Source: Minicystis rosea (lineage in GTDB: Bacteria > Myxococcota_A > Polyangia > Polyangiales > Polyangiaceae). Taken from it: a DNA stretch of 64,000 nucleotides. Shown here piece by piece: positions 35,126 through 42,294 of the stretch (positions are counted from its first letter, which is position 1; the number at the start of each line of letters is the position of its first letter). The stretch lies in contig CP016211.1 in NCBI GenBank assembly GCA_001931535.1, positions 2,570,501 through 2,634,500 on the forward strand, given 5' to 3'. Below the pieces are notes generated by a model, which worked only from the letters and a program-made list of their open reading frames with translations, ran no database searches and was not told where the DNA came from. Both the position numbers and the translations under genes were made by a program.

Positions 35126-37501
35126 GTGACGCGATCGACGTGGGTGGATGGGCTCCGGCGGGCCGCGATCCCATTCTTGCTCGCCGCCGGCACGGTCGGC
35201 TTCGGCGTGCTGGTCAACAAGCACCAGCGTGTGGCGGATTGGCTCTTCCTCCGCTACGCGGGCTATTGCCTCCTTTCGATCTTGTTCGCGGCGGCGTGCT
35301 TCTCGAGCGGGCACCTCGTCGTGCGCCGCGCGCTGGGCGGGCGCGTGCTGCCGCTGCACGAGCACGCGGCCGTGTCGTTCGCGGCGGGCGTTTACGTCTT
35401 CTTCCTCGGCATGTTCCTCGGAGGCCTGCTCGGCCTCTACGGGAACGCGTTCTTCAGCGCGCTGCCGCTCGCGCTGCTCGTCGCGGGCGGGGGGCCGGGC
35501 TACCGCTATCTGCGCCGCGCGTACCGGCACATCGCGGCCGCACGGCGGAAGGCGCCGCCGCCGTCGCGGCTGAGCCTGCTCGTGCACGGCTTCGGCGTGC
35601 TCGGGCTCGCGCTGGTCTACTTCGCCATCCTCACGCCCAACAACGCGGCCTTCGATTCGCGCTGGCAGCACCTCGGTTTGGCCGAGCACTACGTGGCCGT
35701 CGGCGCGGTCCGCAAATTCCCCGAAGGGTCGTTCATCGGGGCGGCGCCGCACCTCGCGAGCTTCCTCTACACGTGGGCGTTCCTGATGCCGAAGTCGGTG
35801 CTCTTCGATCGCATCGAGCTCGCGGCGCACCTCGAATTCACGGTGTTCCTGGTCGCGCTCGTGGGCATCCCGGCGCTCTTCCGCCGGCTGGTGCGGCCGG
35901 CGAGCGTGGGGCCGAACGCGTATCGCTGGGCGTGGGTCTCGCGCTTCCTCTTCCCTGGGATCTTCCTCTACGACTCGAGCCTCTGCCTCGGCGCCGATCA
36001 CATCGCCTCGGTGTTCGCGGTGCCGATCTATCTGTTGCTCGTGCGCGCATGGAAGGAGCTCGCGCCGCGGTATTGCGCGCTCCTCGCGCTCGCGCTCACC
36101 GGCGCGATGCTCACCAAGTACACGGGGGCGCTGCTCTTGGTGGCGCCGGCGCTGATCGCGGTGCCGCTCCGGGCGCTGTGGCTCCTCGGCCGCACGGTGC
36201 TCCGTCGCGGCGGCCCGCTTCCGCCGCGCGCGTGGTGGGCGGGGCCCGCGGCCGCGTTCGTGGCGGGCGTCGTGCTGTTCTCGCCGCATTGGCTCAAGAA
36301 CGCCATTTGGTACGGCGATCCGCTCTACCCGGTGCTGCACAAGACCTTCAAACACCACCACCCGTGGACGGCGGACACCGCGGCTCGCTTCGATATCGGC
36401 TTCATGAACCAGCTCTGGCGGCCGGAGCGGAACCTGAAGGGCGTGCAGCAGACGCTGACCGCGCTCCTGACCTTCTCGTTCAAGCCCAACGATTGGGAGC
36501 GCTTCCACGGGTCGACGCCCGTCTTCGGATCGCTCTTCACGCTCTCGCTCGGGCTGCTCCCGTTCCTCAAGGGCACGCGCCGGCTCTGGGGCCTCTTCGT
36601 GGCCACGGAGATCGGCGTGTTCGCCTGGTATTGGACCCATCATCAGGATCGCTATCTCCAGGCCGCGCTGCCGTGGATGGCGGCGGCGACGGCGGCGGTC
36701 CTGGCCCTCGCGTGGCGGCAGGGGATCGCGGCGCGCGTCGGGGTGGGCGCGGCGCTCGCGCTCCAGATCGTGTGGGGCGCCGACGTGTATTTCATGCCCG
36801 GCCACGCGTACATCGGCGTGCCGGCCAAGGCCTCGATCGATCTGCTCACACGCACGCCCGGCCGCGCGAGCGCCGACCGCCTCACGTTCACCGATCCGTT
36901 CGTCGGCTTGGGGCGCGTGGTCCCGAAGAACGCCACGCTCTTGGTGCACGACTACCATCCTCACCTCGGCGTGGGTGTGCCGACGGTGGCCGATTGTCCG
37001 TACCACCAAGGCGGCATCAGCTACCTGCGCACGCCGACGGCGCGTCAGGTCTACGATCAGCTCAAGAGCTACGGCGTCACGCACCTCGTGTGGCGCAACG
37101 TCGCGCCGCGCGAGCCCGACACGCTGGCGGGCGAGATCGTATTTCTCGATTTCATCCAGCACTACGGCGGCACGGCGAAGTCGGTGGAAGGTTTCATGCT
37201 CTCCACCATGCCTGCGGCCGCGCCTCCGCCCGGAAACCCGCCTGATCCGGTGATGGTCTACAGTTGCGGGAAGGGGCTCCGGGCCGGGCTCTACCACCTC
37301 GCCGATCTCGCCATTCCGGCGCTGGAGAAGAGCAGGGAGCCGCGGCCCTATGCGCCCTTGAACGGCGATCCCGTCGCGATGGCCAAGGATGCGAAGGCGA
37401 TCGTGCACGACCTCGCCTGCACCACGATGCCCAAAGGCCTCGAGGCGGGGTTCGTGCGCACGGGGCAGCGCGATCCGTGGGCGGTGTGGATCCGGCGTTG
37501 A
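35126..37501 (+). CDS. large polytopic membrane protein, GT-C glycosyltransferase-like
   Basis: 791 residues from GTG 35126, preferred because GAAGGAAGGA ends 5 bases upstream; ATG 35066 in frame lacks a ribosome binding site. About 12-14 hydrophobic helices fill residues 10-570 (AAIPFLLAAGTVGFGVLV, GYCLLSILFAAACFSSG, VYVFFLGMFLGGLLGLY and others). After the early helices comes a loop with NNAAFDSRWQHLGLAEHY, the acidic-loop position used by GT-C enzymes, and later YGDPLYPVLHKTFKHHHPW. The C-terminal 220 residues are soluble and contain paired Cys. The layout matches dolichol-phosphate-sugar-type transferases (ArnT/PMT-like). No partner glycan genes are adjacent. Family is inferred from topology. 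Confidence 0.88.
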   Translation: MTRSTWVDGLRRAAIPFLLAAGTVGFGVLVNKHQRVADWLFLRYAGYCLLSILFAAACFSSGHLVVRRALGGRVLPLHEHAAVSFAAGVYVFFLGMFLGGLLGLYGNAFFSALPLALLVAGGGPGYRYLRRAYRHIAAARRKAPPPSRLSLLVHGFGVLGLALVYFAILTPNNAAFDSRWQHLGLAEHYVAVGAVRKFPEGSFIGAAPHLASFLYTWAFLMPKSVLFDRIELAAHLEFTVFLVALVGIPALFRRLVRPASVGPNAYRWAWVSRFLFPGIFLYDSSLCLGADHIASVFAVPIYLLLVRAWKELAPRYCALLALALTGAMLTKYTGALLLVAPALIAVPLRALWLLGRTVLRRGGPLPPRAWWAGPAAAFVAGVVLFSPHWLKNAIWYGDPLYPVLHKTFKHHHPWTADTAARFDIGFMNQLWRPERNLKGVQQTLTALLTFSFKPNDWERFHGSTPVFGSLFTLSLGLLPFLKGTRRLWGLFVATEIGVFAWYWTHHQDRYLQAALPWMAAATAAVLALAWRQGIAARVGVGAALALQIVWGADVYFMPGHAYIGVPAKASIDLLTRTPGRASADRLTFTDPFVGLGRVVPKNATLLVHDYHPHLGVGVPTVADCPYHQGGISYLRTPTARQVYDQLKSYGVTHLVWRNVAPREPDTLAGEIVFLDFIQHYGGTAKSVEGFMLSTMPAAAPPPGNPPDPVMVYSCGKGLRAGLYHLADLAIPALEKSREPRPYAPLNGDPVAMAKDAKAIVHDLACTTMPKGLEAGFVRTGQRDPWAVWIRR

Positions 37502-37581
37502 GGTGATCGCAGCGCGCACGCAGCCGGCGATTCCTTCGTGGGACATCGCCGCTGCGCGCGGGTCGACTTCAATCCGCTCGA

Positions 37582-38046
37582 TTACGGGCTGGCCGGGCAG
37601 AAGGGCTCCGGCGAAGTGTCGATGCCGGCGGCGAACGCATCGCATGCGGTCGCGTACTGCTGACCATCGCAGCCGCACACGAACCCATTCGGCTCGGGAT
37701 CGCACTCCACCAGCTCGTCGACCGCTCTGCAGACACCGAGGGCGCTCTTTCCGCACTCCCCGTCGTCGAAGGCGCAATACTGGTACTCCTCGCAATGCTC
37801 GGCGAGCGAGCAGGAGACGTCGGCCTCGCAGGTGCCGCAGTCCCAAACGCCGTCGACGCAGCTCGGGCCGTAGAGCTCGCCGTTGCATTCGCAGTCGATC
37901 CCCTCGTCGTCACCGCAACCACCACTGCCGCCCGTCGCGCCGCCGCCGCCGGTTCCCCCGCTGCTCGAGCCCCCGCAGCTCGCGAACGACACCAGGGCAA
38001 TGCCCGTCGAGATCGCCCCTGTGATCCACACCCGCCAAGACGCCAT
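37582..38046 (-). CDS. Cys-rich lipoprotein with Kazal-like domain
   Basis: 154 residues from ATG 38046, with GGGAGG 5 bases upstream. MASWRVWITGAISTGIALVS then FASC is a lipoprotein signal. A Gly/Ser linker (GGSSSGGTGGGGATGGSGG) follows. The remaining 110 residues contain about 14 Cys. The last 40 read VCGCDGQQYATACDAFAAG, the core pattern of Kazal-type serine protease inhibitors as found in many myxobacterial lipoproteins. The middle part (CDCNG/CTCEAD-like spacing) may be a second disulphide-rich unit. Surface inhibitor or matrix role is inferred. Confidence 0.87.
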   Translation of the reverse strand: MASWRVWITGAISTGIALVSFASCGGSSSGGTGGGGATGGSGGCGDDEGIDCECNGELYGPSCVDGVWDCGTCEADVSCSLAEHCEEYQYCAFDDGECGKSALGVCRAVDELVECDPEPNGFVCGCDGQQYATACDAFAAGIDTSPEPFCPASP

Positions 38047-38324
38047 GTCGACCTCCCATCTCCAGAGTAACGGTCCCCATCGGCGCACTGCTGCGGTTCT
38101 TCGGAGCACCCGAGAACGAGCCGTCGCGTGGGACTTCTTCCCGGAAGCATGGCAATCGACGCGCCATCTCCGGGCGGCACCCGCATGCGTGGATTGTCCG
38201 CCCGAATCGCACGTGATCCGCGCGCTGCGTTGCCTGAGAGACAACGGCGATCGGCTCGAAGGTGGCCGCGCCGGCAACGGTGTCGTTGGAGGACGCGGGC
38301 TGGTTGCGCGTGCGACGTCGCCGG

Positions 38325-39920
38325 CTACCAGGTGTCGATCATGCGGCGCCGCGCGACGGGCTCGCGCTGCGAGGCGCCGGCGGAGCGAAGGCCGCGGGCG
38401 AGGACGACGCGCGTGTCGGCGGGATCGATGACGGCGTCGAGCTCGATGAGAGAGGCCATGTTGATGGCTTTGCCGCGGTCGTAGGCGAACGCGACCATGG
38501 CTTGGAACGTCTGCTCGCGCGCGGCGGGATCTTCGATGGCGTCGAGCTGCTTCTTCATCGAGAGGCGCACGGCGCCTTCGAGGTTCATGGCGCCGAGCTC
38601 GCCGGTCGGCCACGCGACGGTGAGGAACGGCGCGTGGAAATGGCCGCCGGCCATGGCCTGCGCGCCAAGGCCGTAGCCTTTGCGGAGCACGACGGTGAAG
38701 TACGGGACGGAGAGGCTGCCCGCGACGGTGAAGAAGCGCGACACATGGCGCACGAGCGCGGTCTTCTCGGCCTCGGGGCCGACCATGAAGCCGGGCGTGT
38801 CGCAGAGGGACACGATGGGCAAACCGAAGGCGTCGCAGAGCTGGAGGAAGCGCGCGGCCTTGTCGGAGGCGTCGGCGTCGAGGGCGCCGCCGAGGTGGAA
38901 GCAGTCGTTGGCGAGGATGCCCACGGGCCGGCCTTCGATGCGCCCGAGCGCGGTGACGAGGCTCCGGCCGAAGTCGCGGCGCAGCTCGAGCACCGAGCCC
39001 GTGTCGGCGATCGTCTCCACGATCGGCCGGATTTTGTAGGCGCGCCGCCGCCGCTCGGGGAGCGCGTCGCGGAGCGCCGTCTGATCGGCCGCTGTCCACG
39101 CGGGGAGCGGGCCTTGAAAGTAGCCGAGGTATTTCTTGGCGACGGCCACCGCTTCGGCCTCGTCGCGAACGCGCACGTCGACGACGCCGTTCTTGGTCTG
39201 CACGTCGATGGGGCCGATGTCTTCGGGCTTGTACGTGCCGAGGCCGCCGCCTTCGATCATCGCGGGGCCGCCCATGCCGATGTTGCTGTTTTCGGTGGCG
39301 ATGATGACGTCCGCGCAGCCGAGCAGGGCGGCGTTGCCCGCGAAGCAGCGGCCCGAGACGATGCCGATCCGCGGCACGAGCCCGGAGAGCGCCGCGAACG
39401 AGAGGAACGTGGGCGTGTCCAAGCTCGCGACGGTGTGCGCGTCGGTGTCGTTGGGGCGACCGCCGCCGCCCTCGGCGAAGAGCACGATGGGCAGGCGCCG
39501 GCGCTGGGCGAGCGCGAGCACGCGATCGAGCTTGCCGTGCCCCACGAGGCCCTGCGTGCCTGCGTAGACCGTGTAGTCGTAGGCGAGCACCAGGGCGCGC
39601 GCGCGATCTTCGCCGAAGGTCGCCGCGTTGATGGTGGCCGTGCCGCAGACGATGCCGTCGGCGGGGCTCAGCTTCACGAGGTCGTCGATGGGATGCTGGT
39701 TGCGCTGCGCGGCCAGCGCGAGGGCGCCGTACTCTTCGAAGCTGCCCGCGTCGACGAGGTCTTCGATGTTCTCGCGCGCGGTGCGCTGGCCGGTCTTGCG
39801 CCGCTTCTCGACGGCGAGCGGGCGGCCCTCATCGGTGGTGGCGTGGAGGCGCGCGCGCAGCTCGGCGAGCTCGGGGCGGACCTCGGGCGGCTTCGCGTCA
39901 CCGTCGCGCGGCTCGCTCAT
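38325..39920 (-). CDS. acyl-CoA carboxylase carboxyltransferase subunit
   Basis: 531 residues from ATG 39920, which overlaps the stop of the SDR gene (ATGA). The frame is open to 40769 only as a shadow. Both halves of the biotin-dependent carboxyltransferase fold are visible: N-terminal RENIEDLVDAGSFEEYGALAL, GGGGRPNDTD, GRCFAGNAALLGCADVIIATENSNIGMGGPAMIEGGG, and C-terminal GRIEGRPVGILANDCFHLGGALDADASDKAARFLQLCDAFGLPIVSLCDTPGFMVG, then GYGLGAQAM and FGHF-like AGGHFHAPF. It transfers carboxyl from carboxybiotin to an acyl-CoA. No biotin carboxylase or BCCP gene is nearby, so the partner must lie elsewhere. Confidence 0.94.
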   Translation of the reverse strand: MSEPRDGDAKPPEVRPELAELRARLHATTDEGRPLAVEKRRKTGQRTARENIEDLVDAGSFEEYGALALAAQRNQHPIDDLVKLSPADGIVCGTATINAATFGEDRARALVLAYDYTVYAGTQGLVGHGKLDRVLALAQRRRLPIVLFAEGGGGRPNDTDAHTVASLDTPTFLSFAALSGLVPRIGIVSGRCFAGNAALLGCADVIIATENSNIGMGGPAMIEGGGLGTYKPEDIGPIDVQTKNGVVDVRVRDEAEAVAVAKKYLGYFQGPLPAWTAADQTALRDALPERRRRAYKIRPIVETIADTGSVLELRRDFGRSLVTALGRIEGRPVGILANDCFHLGGALDADASDKAARFLQLCDAFGLPIVSLCDTPGFMVGPEAEKTALVRHVSRFFTVAGSLSVPYFTVVLRKGYGLGAQAMAGGHFHAPFLTVAWPTGELGAMNLEGAVRLSMKKQLDAIEDPAAREQTFQAMVAFAYDRGKAINMASLIELDAVIDPADTRVVLARGLRSAGASQREPVARRRMIDTW

Positions 39921-40747
39921 CGTGTCCCCGCGTTGGCCTTGTCGCGCGCCCGCGAGATGCTCTGCATCTGCTTCTCGCTGATGGCGCGGTAGAGGCGGCG
40001 CGGGAGGAAGCGCTTCATGAGCCACGCCGTCCGCCCCGACGAATGCGGGAGCACGTAGAAGCGCTTCTCGGCGACGGCCGTGAAGATGTCCTCGGCCACG
40101 TCCGCCGCGGTGATCGAGCCGCGCGCGAGCAGCTTGCCCACGACGACGTGGAACCCGCGATCGGGCGCGCGCAGCGACTCGGCGAGGTTCGTCTGGAAGA
40201 ACGAGGGGCAGACGACGCTGACGCCGACCCCGTCGCCGGCGAGCTCGTTCTGGAGCGTCTCGGAGAGGGAGACGACGGCCGCCTTGGTGGCGTTGTACCC
40301 ACTCATGAAGGGCACATCGAGCAGGCCCGCCATGGACGCGATGTTGACGAAGTGGCCGCTCTTCTGCCGCTTGAAGACCGGCGTGAAGACGTGACACCCG
40401 CGCACGACACCGAGCAGGTTGATGTCGATGATCCAGCGCCAGTCGTCGACCGACACGTCCTCGATGCCGCCGGCCATGGCCACGCCGGCGTTGTTGACCA
40501 CCACGTCGACGCCGCCCCAACGCTCCACGAGGCGCTCGCGCGCCGCGACCAGATCCTCTTCGCGCGTCACGTCGCAGTGGATGTAATCGGCGTCGGTCGC
40601 CACGCCGCGGAGCGCCGCGAGCGCCTCCGTGCCGCGGGCATCGTTCACGTCGGCGATGGCGACGCGCGCCCCGGCCTTCGCATAGCGCTCCGCGAGCGCG
40701 CGCCCGAGCCCGCTGGCGCCGCCGGTGATGAAGACGCGCGTGCTCAC
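39917..40747 (-). CDS. short-chain dehydrogenase/reductase
   Basis: 276 residues, classical SDR. Rossmann motif TGGASGLG at residues 8-15, Asp of an NAD-preferring turn in IADVND, NNAG near residue 88, and the catalytic Ser (IASMAG), Tyr151 and Lys155 in YNATK. The C-terminal extension ends with a basic segment KRFLPRRLYRAISEKQ that may contact membranes, as in several lipid-active SDRs. It overlaps the carboxyltransferase start by 4 bases, so they are coupled and may act on related acyl or hydroxyacyl substrates. The 21-bp repeat array lies upstream of it. Confidence 0.93.
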   Translation of the reverse strand: MSTRVFITGGASGLGRALAERYAKAGARVAIADVNDARGTEALAALRGVATDADYIHCDVTREEDLVAARERLVERWGGVDVVVNNAGVAMAGGIEDVSVDDWRWIIDINLLGVVRGCHVFTPVFKRQKSGHFVNIASMAGLLDVPFMSGYNATKAAVVSLSETLQNELAGDGVGVSVVCPSFFQTNLAESLRAPDRGFHVVVGKLLARGSITAADVAEDIFTAVAEKRFYVLPHSSGRTAWLMKRFLPRRLYRAISEKQMQSISRARDKANAGTR

Positions 40748-40895
40748 GAGAGCCCCCGGGAGCGCGCAAATCGCATGCGAATCGTCGAGATCATCATGCG
40801 CCGGAGGCTACCGCGGCCAAGGGGCGAGGGGAGCCGCGATCACCGCGCGCCGACACGCTTCCGTCGCCTGAACAACCCCTTCCGCCGCGCGTGTC

Positions 40896-41240
40896 GGAAG
40901 CTCCGGAGCGCGTCGGAAGCCTTCGAGAGCACGCCGGACGCCTACCGGAGCACGCCCAAAGGCTCATGTAGAACGCCCGAAGGCTCATGTAGAACGCGCG
41001 AAGGCTCATGTAGAACGCGCGAAGGCTCATGTAGAACGCGCGAAGGCTCATGTAGAACGCGCGAAGGCTCATGTAGAACGCGCGAAGGCTCATGTAGAAC
41101 CCCCGAAGGCTCATGTAGAACGCCCGAAGGCTCGTGTAGAACGCTCGAAGGCTCATGTAGAACCCCCGAAGGCTCGTGTAGAACGCCCGAAGGCTCATGG
41201 AGCGCGTCCGAGCGCTTCTGGAGCGCGCCGAGGGCTTCGC
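40896..41240. repeat. 21-bp minisatellite, 12 good units plus degenerate flanks
   Basis: Units of the form AAGGCTCATG plus TAGAACGCGCG repeat head to tail from 40959 to 41210 (12 copies with few changes). Degenerate 21-base units continue on both sides to about 40896 and 41240. The unit is a multiple of three and is stop-free in four of six frames, reading GSCRTRE or KAHVERA on + and RAFYMSL or VLHEPSR on -. Two minus-strand frames (40942-41274 and 40794-41288) run through the whole array. It lies between the STAS gene and the start of the SDR gene. Twenty-one bases is two DNA turns, so each unit faces the same side. Coding or protein-binding function is unproven. Confidence 0.9.
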
Positions 41241-41341
41241 GGGGGCGTTGGTGCGCGGGATCGCGGACGCACACATCGAGCTGAGCACGGCAGCCCAGGT
41301 CGCGACATACCGGGGCCGGGGCCAGGGCGCGCAGCCCGAGC

Positions 41342-41644
41342 TCAGATCGAGAAGACCTTCTCGAGCCGCAGCAAATGGAAGATCGCGAGGGGTTGGCCCT
41401 TCAGACCGACGATCTTGATCTCGCCGCCGTACCCCTGCACGCGCTTGGCGAGCCCGACGATCGCCGCGACGCCGACGCCCTCGGCGAGATGCTCGAGATG
41501 CGAGAGCTCCAGCGTCACCGACCGCCTCTGCTCTTCCACGATCCGATTGGTCACGTCGTGCAGCTCCGACGCCGCCGCTGCGTCGAGCGACCCCGCGATC
41601 GCCAGGACCGTCTCGTCGCCCGTATCCGTCCGCGAATACTTCAT
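41342..41644 (-). CDS. STAS domain protein, anti-sigma-factor-antagonist-like
   Basis: 100 residues from ATG 41644; in-frame starts at 41656 and 41689 are possible. The STAS fold is clear: ETVLAIAGSLDAAAASELHDVTNRIVEEQRRSVTLELSHLEHL, then VGVAAIVGLAKRVQGYGGEIKIVGL. The phospho-acceptor motif DSSG, which follows the third strand in SpoIIAA-type antagonists, reads AEGVG, so the Ser is missing and phosphorylation by an anti-sigma kinase is unlikely. No kinase or phosphatase partner is adjacent. It may bind a partner constitutively or sense a ligand. Confidence 0.88.
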   Translation of the reverse strand: MKYSRTDTGDETVLAIAGSLDAAAASELHDVTNRIVEEQRRSVTLELSHLEHLAEGVGVAAIVGLAKRVQGYGGEIKIVGLKGQPLAIFHLLRLEKVFSI

Positions 41645-41689
41645 CCGGCGCAGCATACGCACGCCCACGTCGCCGTCACCACGATCCAA

Positions 41690-42066
41690 CCTCGCACGCA
41701 GGCTCGACGCTCACGCCGCACGACGCGCCCGACAGAGGGCCATCGAGCAGATCGATGCGCACCCGGGAACGCACGCTCGAAACCGAGGCGCATCAGATTG
41801 AGCCGCGCGGACTCGCTCGACGCGCCTCGCTCGTAATCGAGCGCAGCCGGCGCAACCGGTGAGACCTGAGCAGGTCGACCAAGGCCAACGGCAGCGAGCG
41901 CATCGGTCCGCAGCCCGCCAGCGCCGCTCGAAAGGGAGACGGCACCAACGTCGATCGAATCAACAGACCTGATTCGAAGGGCAGCGGCCCCAGTGCAGAT
42001 CGGCAAGCGATCCGCACCTGGAGCACGCCCCCACGTCGATCAAAGCGAGGTCACTGGACACCACCA
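41690..42066. other. intergenic region between STAS gene and tRNA
   Basis: About 380 bases without a convincing gene. Some frames are open but have atypical Arg/Ser-rich translation. No promoter consensus seen. Confidence 0.4.
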
Positions 42067-42110
42067 GGGCCGGCCAAGCCGGCCCGGGGTTTGGGGCCGC
42101 TTGCGGCCCC
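42067..42110 (-). terminator. double hairpin downstream of tRNA-Met
   Basis: Two perfect 8-bp stems: GGGCCGGC-CAA-GCCGGCCC at 42067-42085 and GGGGCCGC-TT-GCGGCCCC at 42093-42110. On the minus strand they follow the tRNA 3' end by 11 bases. Likely tRNA terminators. The second resembles the hairpins at 10465 and 42268. Confidence 0.65.
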
Positions 42111-42121
42111 ATCGTAACCAG

Positions 42122-42195
42122 TGCCGAAGGAGGGAATCGAACCCCCGACCCGGCGCGTATGAAACGCCTGCTCTAGCCAACTGAGCTACTTCGGC
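42122..42195 (-). tRNA. tRNA-Met (anticodon CAT)
   Basis: 74 bases folding into a full cloverleaf: acceptor GCCGAAG/CTTCGGC with discriminator A, D arm GCTC-AGTTGGCTA-GAGC, anticodon arm with loop TTCATAC, and T loop TTCGATT. The CCA end is not encoded. Elongator Met is the likely identity, since initiator features (C1-A72 mismatch) are absent. A lysidine-modified Ile-tRNA with CAT cannot be fully excluded. Confidence 0.93.
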
Positions 42196-42267
42196 GAAGC
42201 GGGCGCGCACTATGGTCGATCGCCCTTCGCTCTGTCAAGCGGCGGATCGACCTCACGTGTCGATCAC

Positions 42268-42290
42268 GATGGGGCCGCTTGCGCCCCATC
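42268..42290 (-). terminator. hairpin after the YkuD-like gene
   Basis: GATGGGGC at 42268-42275 pairs with GCCCCATC at 42283-42290 around a 7-base loop, 4 bases beyond the stop codon of the minus-strand gene. Flanking GATCA sequences extend the symmetry. Confidence 0.65.
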
Positions 42291-42294
42291 CTGA

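Noticed and set aside
34241..37888. 1215-residue minus-strand frame
   Set aside because: Antisense to the GT-C-like gene; very Arg/His/Glu-rich with no domain, a typical high-GC shadow frame.
38325..40769. 814-residue frame fused to the carboxyltransferase
   Set aside because: The upstream half lies inside the SDR gene in another frame and reads as Arg/His-rich shadow; the ATGA overlap at 39917-39920 fixes the start.
40896..41240. CRISPR array
   Set aside because: The 21-base units are directly adjacent with no unique spacers, and no cas genes are near.
40794..41288. 164-residue frame through the minisatellite as a protein
   Set aside because: Open only because the 21-base unit keeps several frames free of stops; flanks are Arg/Ser-rich and no start signal is seen. 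Kept as a repeat, not a gene.
42122..42195. Initiator tRNA-fMet
   Set aside because: Acceptor stem is fully paired at position 1-72 (G-C), whereas bacterial initiators have a C-A mismatch; elongator Met fits better.
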